Origin: Mytilus edulis
Lineage: Eukaryota; Mollusca; Bivalvia; Mytilida; Mytilidae
Assembly (NCBI RefSeq): GCF_963676685.1
Contig: NC_092349.1
Span: 59,751,431-59,815,430, forward strand
DNA length: 64,000 nt
Direction of reading: 5' to 3'
Shown here: piece by piece, positions 12,601 to 23,298 of the stretch
Layout of the letters: the number at the start of each line of letters is the position of its first letter
Position numbering within the stretch: the stretch's first letter is position 1
Notes under the pieces: model-generated
The model's database searches: none
What the model was told of the DNA's origin: nothing
Seen by the model: the letters and a program-made list of their open reading frames with translations, nothing else
Program-made: the position numbers and the translations under genes

Positions 12601-15150
12601 TCTGATTTGTATCAACGACCTCACTGCCTTAATCCATTCGGAAAGAGTGTCTACGTCTTCCTTCTCGCGCTTAGCCCATTGCCTGGCATAATCCTCGACT
12701 GAATCCATCAAAATTTTAAAGTTGTATTTCCAATTGATGGATTTAGGCTCACGATATTTGGGACCTTTCGATAACACATTTCGTAGAGAAGTGTTATTAA
12801 CAATGTTAAGGTCACCGGTAATAACGTGGCCAGCAGGATTATATGTGAATTTGGAACTAGCACAAGTGCAATCAGGAGGTTTAGACTTGAAGTCGTCAAT
12901 ATCGAGATCCTGCAAAACGCGTTTGTAATTGAAAATTTTAGTTGCAATAGGTTTGGTATAGGTATAAGAAATTATTGGTACAGACTGGTCTTTGAAATAA
13001 GGAGGTATTTTCGATTGCACTAATTTATGATGAAGGATATTGCCTAGGTTGACGCCATCGAGACCTTTGTTGGCAAAGGAAAGATTAAGAAAAGATCTTT
13101 TCTCTTTTTCATCTTTTCCAATGCGAACTGGCTTGAAAAGTCTGTGACTTGCAATATCCGAAATTATAGATTCAAGTTTGTATTGGTTTGAATGAGGGTT
13201 TGTAACAGTGGATTCCAAACATAAATTGAACAGAGAATGAAGTTTCGAAAGGGGTAATGAATAAAGTTTCGTGCGAATGTGATGAATACCTAACGGCTTT
13301 TGTATGAATGGCAGCAAGTCATTAATAGAGACATCATGCAGAGAAGGTGATGTATAATGACGATGACCATGACTGCGTCTACGTCGAGGAGTCGAGTTGA
13401 AAATATTCATCACATTCACCGAGTTACACGAAGGACTAGATAGAATACCTATACATATACCATCAATTTTGTCATTGCAGCCATAAGGTGTTGCAGTTCC
13501 CAATTGTCTAATCCAGTAGTCTTCTTTTTGTCTACGGAGAGTCGTTGAAAGATTAGGATTGTTAGAGCTATGGTATATCTTTTCGATAATGCGAACTGTC
13601 ATAGAAACGATGGAATGATCGGGCTGATTGAAATGCTGGTATAGAATGTCGTTAGCATTAAGGTTAATGTCTGATCTATGACCGCACATACGTTTGTTAA
13701 GCCTTCCTTTCGTTTCACCGACGTATACCAATCCGCAAAGGTTGCACTCTAATCCGTAGACGACATTTATCGATTTACAATTCAGATCATCGTAACTTCT
13801 GGTAAAATATGACTTCTTGGTCAAATTGCTAGTGAATTCAGCATCTGTAATTAAAATAGCACAAGTTTTGCAGCCTTTGGTCTCACATTTTGAAATGCGA
13901 CAGTGTTGTACTGTGTCATCAAACACCAAAATGTCTTTAAGGAGAACTGAACATGGCTGTATATGTGTAATATTGCTATTGTCACTAGGACGATGATCTG
14001 AATGAGTCCTAAATGTTCCTTTTTCAGCATGTTATGTAGGATACGGATCAGCCTCTACTCCTCCTGATGCGGTTACCTATGCATGTCCATGTCAAAGTCC
14101 GCTAAAATGTATTGGTAAACAATTGATTGAGGTTCCACTCGGTGAAATTGGTAAATTTGTTCTTTTAGAATTAATCCAAAAATTACGATATGAACAGACC
14201 ACCAAGTCGAAAATTTCAAAATATTTAAAGCTAAACAGTTGTAAAACAAGTCTGAAAAACAATGAATTAAAATGCGAAACTAAAACATATAAATCTAAAG
14301 TATTTTAAATAAAAACTAATTCAAAAGTCTCTGGTGATCTTAAGTGGTAAATAATTATAAAAAGTAAAATCACAAAAATACTGAACTCAGAGGAAAATTC
14401 AAAAAGAAAACTCCTTAATCAAATGACAAAATCAAAAGCTCAAACAAATCAAACAAATTGTCATATTCCTAACTTGGACAGGCTTTTTTCTTATTTGGAA
14501 AATAGTGGATTAAACCTGGTTTTAAAGCTAGCTAAACCTCTCACTTGTATGACAGTCACATCAAACTCAATTCTATTGAAAATGTTGTGTGAACAAACAG
14601 ACATATTAAGTAAACATGTCAAAAATAGGGGAACAGCACTCAACATTAATTTATAATCTTAATGACATAGAAACTAACAAATATGTAACAAAGAAGCACA
14701 AAATGGCATATAGACCATGTTGACCAAGCATATAAGCAAAAATTAAAGACAAGTCTACATAAAATAACCATAGCACAATAACAGAATAACGGGGATGTAT
14801 AAGTACTTTAGATTATTCATATGTACATTTATTTCACTTAAATTTCATTTGGTTTTCTTCTGTTTTCTCCTTTATCTATTTATGTTTTATCTTTTAAAAT
14901 TAAAGAATACATTTTTCTCCTCGTCCTTCGTCCTTCTTCCATTTTTGGAAAATCAAACATTCATACAAAGTCACTATTATACATAACATGATGGAAGCAG
15001 TCACGTTTTTTTCAATTGATGCTTTTTAAGGAATTTTCATTAATTAATCATAACAAGAGAATTGAGTTAATAATATTATCATTGTTTGACATTTCTGAAC
15101 TCTTAATAAGTTGTCGTTTTTTTTTGTTTTTTTCAGGAACATGTGGTTAA
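9652..15150 (+). CDS. Astakine/prokineticin-like secreted peptide (complete, 4 exons)
   Basis: CDS exons: 9652-9696, 10152-10296, 14028-14114 and 15137-15150, stop TAA. All junctions are GT/AG, phases 0, 1 and 1 match, and the sum is 291 nt, 96 residues. Exon 1 is a signal peptide (MQFVLQLCVLVLCLG). The mature part has ten cysteines spaced C-x5-C-x4-CC-x16-C-x-PLG-x5-C-x17-CPC-x5-C-x3-C, the prokineticin/colipase-like pattern, including the PLG before the sixth cysteine and the CPC. Prokineticins and invertebrate astakines are secreted cytokine-like ligands; astakines act on blood-cell formation in arthropods. There is no N-terminal AVIT motif (mature start about TAAPRNC), which fits astakine rather than vertebrate prokineticin, whose receptor signalling needs AVIT. 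The last exon codes only for GTCG and supplies the tenth cysteine. Intron 2 (3.7 kb) holds an antisense retroelement. A distant alternative is another colipase-fold peptide. Confidence 0.85.
10455..10615 (+). repeat. Diverged dispersed repeat in intron 2
   Basis: The run from about 'ctcataagtcgacaacaaac' through 'ggcaaaacagcaagaaaagt' and 'caacattcaaaactaacgac' matches, in diverged form, the 10850-11000 block downstream of the retroelement ORF and the copy at 3490-3610. Non-coding. Confidence 0.5.
10850..11157 (-). repeat. 3' untranslated tail of the Penelope-like element
   Basis: This lies directly downstream of the retroelement stop codon (11158). The same block follows a second, decayed copy (30598-30730, after the relic at 30815-31440), and its proximal part recurs alone at 48775-48895. 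That links the dispersed 'ccggagcacctgagatcacc' family to this element as its 3' end. Other partial copies are at 3485-3690, 6210-6360 and 42225-42340. Confidence 0.6.
11158..14031 (-). mobile_element. Naiad-type Penelope-like retroelement ORF (GIY-YIG then RT)
   Basis: One uninterrupted minus-strand frame of about 957 codons, from about 14031 to the stop at 11158. There is no ATG near the start; the first 35 codons include QPCSVLLKD and read as protein, so the element is probably 5'-truncated. Residue numbers count from 13929. The N-terminal part has a Cys cluster (CETKGCKTC) and a GIY-YIG nuclease: GLVYVGET at about 66-73, KGRLNKRMCGHR after it, and the metal-site glutamate in KEDYWIRQLG. 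The reverse transcriptase follows: FDFSTLYTSIP at about 634 (motif A), GIPMGTNCAPLLADLFL (motif B) and YIDD at about 764 (motif C), then a thumb-like region. Classical Penelope elements carry GIY-YIG at the C-terminus; the N-terminal order is that of the permuted Naiad/Chlamys clade. All catalytic motifs look intact. It lies antisense in intron 2 of the astakine-like gene. Confidence 0.85.
14360..14665 (+). repeat. Dispersed repeat in intron 3 of the astakine-like gene
   Basis: The stretch around 'gaactcagaggaaaattcaa', 'ttcttatttggaaaatagtg' and 'gctagctaaacctctcactt' is a dispersed family I recognise from mussel transcripts and introns. A diverged partial copy is at about 37375-37480 ('cctgacttggtacagg', 'gctagccaaaccttcc'). 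The open frame across it is not supported as a gene. Confidence 0.55.
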
Positions 15151-15469
15151 AAAGATTATGTTAAATTCCGGATATTATAATACAGGACTGTATAATAGTT
15201 CTTACTTGAACACTTGATGTATCGTTATGAGAACAGTTACTTAATATGTATTTGATACTGAAACGTGAATTAAAGTTATTTAAATTAATCTATTGTTATT
15301 TTGTTCTTTTATTGTAGTATATCCGCCTTCACTTTTTCTTTATTCCATGAAGTGCGCCATGAATTTTCACATCATATTCTCTCTCATGTTTTGGAAGAGG
15401 AACGAAGTTATTATGATTAAATATAGAATTGTTTATTGTATGCAAAAATTATGCGGAAAGTATCAGTTG

Positions 15470-15918
15470 CTTTTTACGAAGCAAAGCAATACCAACTCTT
15501 TCAATTACTAGTGTACAGAGTAGAAAAGTCAAATGTTTTAATACTGTTACAAGATGAAAGAGAGTTAGATTGTATGTACTCTAAAAGATCTTTGGAATTT
15601 TTAAGTATCCACATCTGATTCACGCCCCCTCTAGAATAGGCAGTTTCACAATAACTCTGAAGCCCGTCTTTGATTGCTGGTAGAATAGATGTTAATAATT
15701 TAGAAAGAGGTTTCGTGGAGCACTTGGAGGACCCAGCAATATACCGTTGTTTGTAAGGACACTTATGTAGTTTAGGTATTCAATACAGAGATGGCAGATC
15801 CAGTTCTTCATCTTTGGTTGAAATTCCAAAGGAACACAGAACAGACCTATGATTATCCAAGATTTCCTCTTTGGTAAGTGTCGTGAGGGTATATGTTGAG
15901 TTTCCAAGTGAATTGTCA
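15470..15918 (-). pseudogene. Fragment of a second Naiad-type reverse transcriptase copy
   Basis: This matches about 11935-12420 of the element in intron 2, in the same orientation, with few substitutions and a deletion of about 35-40 bp (the part equivalent to about 11970-12010). The RT frame is broken by the deletion, and both ends stop abruptly. It begins about 320 bp after the last exon of the astakine-like gene. Confidence 0.8.
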
Positions 15919-16587
15919 ATATACAATATGTAAGATACATTTTGCACATTTTTCTGATAATTTGATTAGTTGAGCTGTAGTAAGACGGTCATTTAAGGCA
16001 AACGAACAATCTCCTTTGAATGATTCCAATATGCCATTATTTTTTATCTTGAATATATAGTAACACATATATCTCAAATCTCTCTTGTTAACCATAGGAA
16101 CCGATATTTTCTTATTCCAAATCATAAGGAAACATACAAAAGCGATCTTTCGAGCCCAAGCTTTACTAGGTTTTGGGAATTATGTTTTCCTCTACTAAAA
16201 CTAGCTATAAAACTTTCAAAGTATACACAAATCGTGATCTAATGATTGTCTTCATGTCTTATTTATAAAACACCATACACGCTATTTTAATTACATGGTT
16301 TGAAATGTTCGTAAATAAATCATTCATCTTCAATACTACACATTTATGTACTAAAATCAAGACGAGATAATGATAGTGAAACATAACAATATATATGTGC
16401 ATGGATAACTTTAATACCGAATCGTTCCACAGTTGCAAATTGATGTAATTTACGATTAGCAAAATGTTTGATTATGATCAGGATGATGTGTTTTTATTGT
16501 ATTTGCCTCATCAGTCTACAATCTCTATTGACTTCGTTCGTATTTAAATGTTTAATCTAAAAGAAATCTTTTACTAAATAAGGGTTA
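15919..16587. other. No recognisable feature
   Basis: A/T-rich stretch after the retroelement fragment. Only short incidental open frames and no convincing exon or repeat boundary were seen. Confidence 0.4.
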
Positions 16588-16654
16588 TGCAAACTACTTT
16601 ATTAATCAGTATCGCGTTATGTTGTGATGCAGTGATTTGTAAGTTGACCCTCAG
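16588..16654 (+). CDS. Possible orphan signal-peptide exon
   Basis: An ATG at 16588 opens a short hydrophobic frame (MQTTLLISIALCCDAVICKL) ending at a consensus donor, A|GTAAGT (16655), phase 1. It resembles the first exon of a small secreted protein, like exon 1 of the two genes at 9.3-9.7 kb. I could not find a convincing next exon: the nearest in-phase acceptor (after 16782) gives a frame of about 14 codons with no recognisable content. It may be a decayed or coincidental exon. Confidence 0.25.
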
Positions 16655-16830
16655 TAAGTTTTTTTTTTAAATTCAATGATAGAATAAATTATTTCAAAAC
16701 TGTTCTTTTAATTGCAAAGTCATAATTGACCAAAACTTATCTTTTGAATAACAAAAAGCAATTACGAGTTTGTTTCTTTCAGTTTCAAGAAACATGTTAG
16801 GTTTTTTAATACTATATTTAATATAAAACG

Positions 16831-17037
16831 AAGACGTGGTATGATTGCCAATGAGTCACTCATGACAAAATGACACAGAAATTAACAACTACAAGTCATC
16901 ATATGGACTTCAATAATGAGCAAAGCACATACACAGCTGTAAAAAGCCCCGAAATGACAAATGTAAAACTATTTAAACAAGAAAAAACTAACGGCCTAAC
17001 TAATGTATAAAAAATGACAGAAAAACAAATATGTAAC
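16831..17037 (-). repeat. Dispersed mussel-type repeat, copy 1
   Basis: The segment beginning 'cgtggtatgattgccaatga' matches the start of the copy at 28850-29340. Its right part (from about 17038) is the start of the tandem 17-21.4 kb unit, so that duplication has a breakpoint inside this repeat. Confidence 0.6.
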
Positions 17038-17960
17038 ACAGCAACAAACGTCAACCACAGAATTACAGCTTCCTGATTTTGGACATGCACATACATACAA
17101 GATGTGTTGGGGTTGTACCTGGTAGCGGGATCCCAAATCTCCTCTAACCTTAAACAGTATTGTAACCGTACAAAATAAAAACGAACTATGAAATTCAGTT
17201 GAAAAAGTACGTTTTATGATTCATTTCTGATGCTTAGGAAATAGTGTCTTTTGTTCAGGTTTACACAGACAAGAGTAAAAAAATAAAGCAAATGAATATA
17301 ATTTGTTTGCAATGTATATGACAATAATGATAAACATGTATCAGGTACGCTAAAGACTAAAAGTATGAAAGTCATTTATAAATTATTTATTAATAATTCA
17401 TAATTCATTTATAAATTTAAATTGGAAAAAAGAAAACAGACACACACAGCGGAAATAACATGACCTCAAAAGAAGCGAGTTTTGGTTAGTCGACACAGCT
17501 TTTTTTATCTTCCCCTGACCAATCGATGCATCTCCTGTCTTGCGAATCAACACTCCGTAGACATGTCACAAATCTGTAGCATAGATTTGAGTTTCTAAGG
17601 CAAGAATACACTCGTACTTATGAACTAGTCAACGGCCTTCACTACATGAAATTTTTGGCATTTAAAAAAAAAACCTGTTAGTTCTTCAACCGTTTTTTTT
17701 TTTGTTTTTTGGTTACTTACAAACATATACTAGTATTTTATAAATCATGTGAGCGGTATGAATCAGGTGTAAGTAAAAAGAACAAAACAAATAAGACTTG
17801 AATAATGCAATGTATGTGTAGCTGTCACCAAAGAATGTTGAAAAGAAACATTTAGAAGCCAGTGATAGATAAATGCTAAGTAACATTACGTCCTATACCA
17901 CGTCTATATTTTATAAATGGATTTTTCTGTTAGTGAACAACAAAGTTCAACCTGGCATAT

Positions 17961-18098
17961 CTAACCTTCTTTAAAGAGGATAGTTGGTTTTTGGCAATGA
18001 CGGCATAAAGTTAAACAGAATACAACTCCTCTTCTGATTATTGTATGTGACAGTGATTTTAATCTATTGACAGTAGTATCTGAAATTGTAGCCATTTT
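17961..18098 (-). CDS. Duplicated small ORF starting MATISDTTVN (copy 1)
   Basis: The minus-strand frame from ATG at about 18095 reads MATISDTTVNRLKSLSHTII and continues RRGVVFCLTLCRH. The same start and frame are conserved in the second tandem unit (19555-19746), with several substitutions near its end, after which the two copies diverge in frame. I do not recognise the family. It may be an exon of a small gene or just part of the duplicated segment. Unit 3 ends before this region. Confidence 0.2.
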   Translation of the reverse strand, partial: KMATISDTTVNRLKSLSHTIIRRGVVFCLTLCRHCQKPTILFKEG

Positions 18099-19554
18099 GT
18101 TGCACTTGATCGGTTGAAATATAAGTTGCAATATTTGATAGAAATACAGATACATGATAAGTAATCGAACAAAGGTTTTTTTACATGTTTTACATAAAGT
18201 GAAGACTAGTATTATTATAGATTTGTTCAGTTATATAATGTCAAATTTACATGTAAAAAGTACATTTTAAATGGTTTTAAATGTATTTCTTACGTAAACG
18301 CACTTAATATTTAATAAACAGTTATAGTTTTAAAGTATAGTTAACAAAACTTGTAAGATCTATACATTTGTTGTACATGTGAACGAATTGAATAGTAAAA
18401 CATCAATGTTACCATTTGTCGGATTGCTGTGTTGCTTTTGATAAAGTAAGTGTAATTCATTTTCATTAACAATAAGCCAATGATATATTGGTTTAGGATT
18501 AAAAAGGAAATAGTTCAAAATCAATTATAACTTAAAAATTAAAAAAACTAATTAAAAAACACATTCTCTTGCATATTGTATCACCAACCCAGTTGTCAGC
18601 ACTTCGGTGTTGACATGAATTTAATTATATGGTCATTTTTATAAATTTCCTGTTGACAAAAGTATGATTTTTTTCGAAATACTAATGATTTCCTTATCAC
18701 AGGCATAGATTACAGCAACAAACGTCAACCACAGAATTACAGCTTCCTGATTTTGGACATGCACATACATACAAAATGTGTTGGGGTTGTACATGGTAGC
18801 GGGATCCCAAATCTCCTCTAACCTTGGACAGTATTGTAACCGTACAAAATAAAAACGAACTATGAAATTCAGTTTAAAAGTACGTTTTATGATTCATTTC
18901 TGATGCTTAGGAAGTAGAGTCTTTTGTCCAGGTTTACACAGACAAGAGTAAAAAATAAAGCAAATGAATATAATTTGTTTGCAATGTATATGACAATAAT
19001 GATTAACATGTATAAGGTACGCTAAAGCCTAAACGTATGAAAGTCATTTATAAATTATTTATTAATAATTCATAATTCATTTATAAATTTAAATTGCAAA
19101 AAAGAAAACAGACACACACAGCGGAAATAACATGACCTCAAAAGAAGCGAGTTCTGGTTAGTCGACACATCTTTTTTTATCTTCCCCTGACCAATCGATG
19201 CATCTCCTGTCTTGCGAATCAACACTCCGTAAACATGTCACAATTCTGTAGCATAGATTTGAGTTTCTAAGGCAAGAATACACTCGTATTTATGAACTAG
19301 TCGACGGCCTTCACTACATGAAATTTTTGGCATTTAAAAAAACCCTGTTAGTTCTTCAACCGCTTTTTGTTTTTTGGTTACATACAAACATATACTAGTA
19401 TTTTATAAATCATGTGAGCGGTATGAATCAGGTGTCAGTAATAAGACTTGATTAATGCAATGCATTTGTAGCTGTCACCAAAAAATGCTGAAAAAAAAAC
19501 ATTTAGAAGCCAGTGATAGATAAAAACTAAGTAACATTACGTCATATACTACGT

Positions 19555-19746
19555 CTACATTTTATAAATGGATTTTTCTGTTAGTAAAAAACAAAGTTTA
19601 ACATGGCATTTATAACCCTCTTTAAAAAGGATAGTTTGTTTTCGGAAATGACGGCATAAAGTTAAACAGAATACAACTCCTCTTCTGATTATTGTATGTG
19701 ACAGTGATTTTAATCTATTGACAGTAGTATCTGAAATTGTAGCCAT
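19555..19746 (-). CDS. Duplicated small ORF starting MATISDTTVN (copy 2)
   Basis: Second copy of the frame at 17961, 63 residues. The first 33 residues match copy 1 exactly. After CRH the copies differ (FRKQTILFKEG here, CQKPTILFKEG there), and this copy continues to KSIYKM. The function is unknown, and with only two recent copies the conservation is weak evidence for coding. Confidence 0.2.
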   Translation of the reverse strand: MATISDTTVNRLKSLSHTIIRRGVVFCLTLCRHFRKQTILFKEGYKCHVKLCFLLTEKSIYKM

Positions 19747-20293
19747 TTTGTTGCACTTGATCGGTTGAAATATAAGTTGTTATATTTGATAGAGATACAG
19801 ATACATGATAAGTAATCGAACAAAGGTTTTTTTTACAGGTTTTAAATAAACTGAAGACTAGTATTATTATAGATTTGTTCAGTTATATAATGTCAAATTT
19901 ACATGTAAAAAGTACCTTTTAAATGGTTTTAAAGGTATTTCTTACGTAAACGCACTTCATTTTTAATAAACAGTTATAGTTTTAAAATATAGTTAACAAA
20001 ACTTGTAAGATCTATACATTTGTTGTACATGTGGACGAATTGAATAGTAAAACATCAATGTTACCATTTGTCGGATTGCTGTGTTGCTTTTGATAAAGTA
20101 AGTGTAATTCATTTTTATTAACAATAAGCCAATGATATATTGGTTTCGGATTAAAAAGGAAATAGTTCAAAACCAATTATAACTTAAAAATTAAAAAATG
20201 TAATTAAAAAAAACATTCTCTTGCATATTGTATCACCAACCCAGTTGTCAGCACTTCGGTGTTGACATTAATTTAATTATATGGTCATTTTTA

Positions 20294-20686
20294 TTAATAA
20301 CACCTTATGTAAGAATCCGGGGTTTTGATTGGTTAATAGCCAGTGTATTTTTCACCAATTTTCCTTGATCAAATTAATATCGTTCATTTTTAACGCCGCC
20401 GGGGTATTTGCTAAAAGGATATGCCTTTTTTACCCTCTCTGCCGTGGTATTTGCCAAAAAATACTCTATCCGACTGGACGCTTGTAACGTCACGATCATA
20501 AATGCGTTTTAGTACATTAACATTCGGTGTAATTAAACAGATATATCATGTTATTGAGGGGTATTTGCGAAAAATACCAGTCTTGAGAATGAATTTCCCT
20601 TACGGCTCATGAAATTTAACATTCTCTCGACTGGTATTTTTCGCAAATACCCCTCCTTAACATGATATATCTGTTCAAAATCTCCT
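20294..20686. mobile_element. About 390-bp foldback insertion present in one tandem unit only
   Basis: Unit 1 reads straight through this point (about 18645-18655, 'catttttataaatttcctg'), whereas unit 2 carries about 390 extra bases between 'catttttatt' and 'tcctgttgac'. The insert ends in a long hairpin: the arm at about 20536-20594 pairs with 20617-20675 (aacagatatatcatgtta and ggggtatttgcgaaaaatac against their complements) with few mismatches. No ORF. It is a non-autonomous foldback or MITE-like element whose empty site is visible next door. Confidence 0.7.
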
Positions 20687-21437
20687 GTTGACAAAAGTAT
20701 GATTTTCGATAAACTAATGATTTCCTTATCACAGGCATAGATTACAGCAACAAACGTCAACTACAGAATTACAGCTTCCTGATTTTGGACATGCACATAC
20801 ATACAAAAAGTGTTGGGGTTGTACATGGTAGTGGGATCCCAAATCTCCTCTAACCTTGGACAGTATTGTAACCGTACAAAATAAAAACGAACTATGAAAT
20901 TCAGTTGAAAAAGTACGTTTTATGATTCATTTCTGATGCTTAGGAAATAGTGTCTTTTGTCCAGGTTTACACAGACAAGAGTAAAAAATAAAGCAAATGA
21001 ATATAATTTGTTTGCAATGTATATGACATTAATGATAAACATGTATCAGGTACGCTAAAGCCTAAACGTATGAAAGTCAATTATAAATTATTCATTAATA
21101 ATTCATAATTCATTTATAAATTTAAATTGCAAAAAAGAAAACAGACACACACAGCGGAAATAACATGACCTCAAAAGAAGCGAGTCCTGGTTAGTCGACA
21201 CAGCTTTTTTTATCTTCCCCTTTCCAATCGATGCATCTCCTGTCTTGCGAATCACGACCCATAAACATGTCACAATTCTGTAGCATAGATTTGAGTTTCT
21301 AAGGCAAGAATACACTCGTACTTATAAACTAGTCAACGGCCTTCACTACATGATTTGTTTTGTTTTTTGGTTACTTACAAACATATACTAGTATATTATA
21401 AATCATGTGAGCGGTATGAATCCGGTGTATCATTTTC

Positions 21438-22559
21438 ATTAAAAACTTATCCGTCTTCTTTTGATGAAACATAATGTATGTATTCCTTTGATTATTGAAT
21501 AATACGAAATGCGATTATTTCTGAATTTCAATAGAAATTGTGAATCATAATTAGTTTTTTTATGTACATCATAATTAGTTTTTTGATGTACATCATAATT
21601 AGTTGTTTCAAGTCAAATATAATGCATTTAAGAGATAGGATCATAGCAATATTTTGTTTGCATTGTGTAAAAATACCAATTGGTTTTTCTTTGTTTAGCT
21701 ACATAATGCAATGTTATCTGTTGGCAGTCATTTTAAATGCCTCTAGATCTAAAATTTATTGGTCTATAATTGACACTGTGGCTGCTTTTTAACGTAAGCC
21801 CGTATATTGTAACAAGTTAACCTCTTGAAAGTGATAATCTAATTCCGACTAAACTTATTAATTGCTTCTTTTGGAGTTAAGTGCAAGATGCATGTAATCG
21901 GATTAACTTGTACGTTATATTCAAGGATAGACACTTCAAAAAGTAACAAAATTCAATTCAAATCATTTTAAATTCGACAAGATCTAAAAATATTTAACAA
22001 TCTTATGAAAAGATTGTGCTATGCACAAAACCAAATACAATAATCGTTCGGTGTTTACAGATGAGTGAACTTGTAGGAATTAAATATATAACAATTCAAA
22101 TTGAGGATTTCCGTTGAATGCACTTTTTATAGTTCCTGGCAAAGTTTTTCGAGAAAAGTTATTCGTACGCACGAAACTCGATTTATAAACAAATATGATT
22201 GTTGTTTTCTAATCGTCAACCTCGCATTCTTGAAAAGAACTATAAAGTTTGTCCAATCGTATGGCTTTGTCATAACTTTATTGATATTTGATGCGTGTTC
22301 GTCATCATATTACAATTAAACCATCAAAATGAAAAAATCATATTCCAACAAAAAAACTGATTAAACTTTGTGTTTAGGAAGAGCAATTGAAATCGATAAC
22401 ACACAATGTTTGTATTCAACAGGTTTTTTTTAACGATAAGATGTACCTGCATCTCTACATATGAGGAACATTACCTATGGTCTTGGATCTCTCACGATAC
22501 TTGGAAAGCTAGTTCATTTCCCTTTCATTTAGAATGAGACTGGATTTACATAACATCGG
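21438..22559. other. No gene seen; short tandem repeat at 21544-21606
   Basis: A unit 'catcataattagttttttga' is repeated about three times at 21544-21606. The rest shows only incidental open frames of up to 76 codons without recognisable motifs. Confidence 0.5.
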
Positions 22560-23049
22560 ATGTATATGTTACAGTGAATTTGTATAATCAGGGATTATGT
22601 AGAATCCCTGATTTTTCAGGGAACATGTAGAATCACTAAAATCATTAGTAATTATATATAATCCCTGAAAATGACCAGTGATTTTACATAATCACTGAAC
22701 ATTTTAATAATTATTCTACAAATTCCCTAATATTTTTTTCAGGGATTATGAATAATTTAAGGATCCTTTGTTTGATAAAAAAAGAATAATACATATAGAC
22801 TAATCATCATTTTTTACTTTCATAGTTTAGTTTAAACATATTTTATTTGCTAAATTAAAGCAAAATGGATTAGACACAAGTAAAGCATACTTTCATATTC
22901 CTTGTAGATGAAATAATTTTGCTTTTTAACACAGAGGATGATCTTAAAGATACAACCAACTGAAGGTTTAGAGATATAGTTGAACACTTTCAAAATTAAT
23001 ATTATCAAGATTCACTTTAAAGCGATAACTTTACATGTATTGTTTGTTT

Positions 23050-23185
23050 ATTTAAAGCCAGAGTCCAATGGATATTTATGTTCTATTTGTAAATCCACAG
23101 ACCATGTTATTTGTGGTACATGGAAAACAAATGGTGAAGACGATTATGGAACATTTGTTTTTTTTTTTTTTTTTTTTTTTTTCAA
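23050..23185 (+). pseudogene. Fragment of a transposon-type zinc-finger protein C-terminus
   Basis: A plus-strand frame reads SNGYLCSICKSTDHVICG and continues to NGEDDYG before a run of 20 or more T residues (about 23157-23182). The C-x2-C...H-x-ICG...E-x-YG arrangement resembles the C-terminal finger of SCAND3/KRBA2-like integrase-derived proteins common in molluscan genomes. It is too short for certainty and has no intact ORF. Its position inside the outer inverted-repeat element suggests that this element once coded for such a protein. Confidence 0.35.
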
Positions 23186-23298
23186 TTGAACAAGAAATTT
23201 AAACAGAGAGAACTTACGTATCTAAATGTATAGAAAAACTAAGGATTGACAATTAGAACAAAAGTTTAGAGGAAGCTGGCATTTGGTGTAATATTCTC

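Larger units (their letters stand above)
17038..21437. repeat. Large tandem duplication, 2.4 copies
   Basis: Unit 1 is about 17038-18712, unit 2 about 18713-20745 and unit 3 about 20746-21437 (partial). Each begins at 'cagcaacaaacgtcaac' and stays closely similar along its length, including 'ggacatgcacatacatacaa', 'cgatgcatctcctgtcttgc' and the 'tcaatgttaccatttgtcgg' block in units 1 and 2. Unit 2 is longer because of an insertion at about 20294-20686. Units differ by scattered substitutions and small indels. No transposon ORF is present, so a segmental tandem duplication is the simplest reading. Confidence 0.85.

Noticed and set aside
12470-12947. Plus-strand frames of 65-73 codons inside the retroelement
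   Set aside because: Shadows of the 923-codon minus-strand GIY-YIG/RT frame.
14123-14656. Two plus-strand ORFs after astakine-like exon 3
   Set aside because: The first reads through the exon 3 donor into the intron, and the second is a dispersed repeat. The in-phase final exon at 15137 gives a better protein end with the tenth cysteine.
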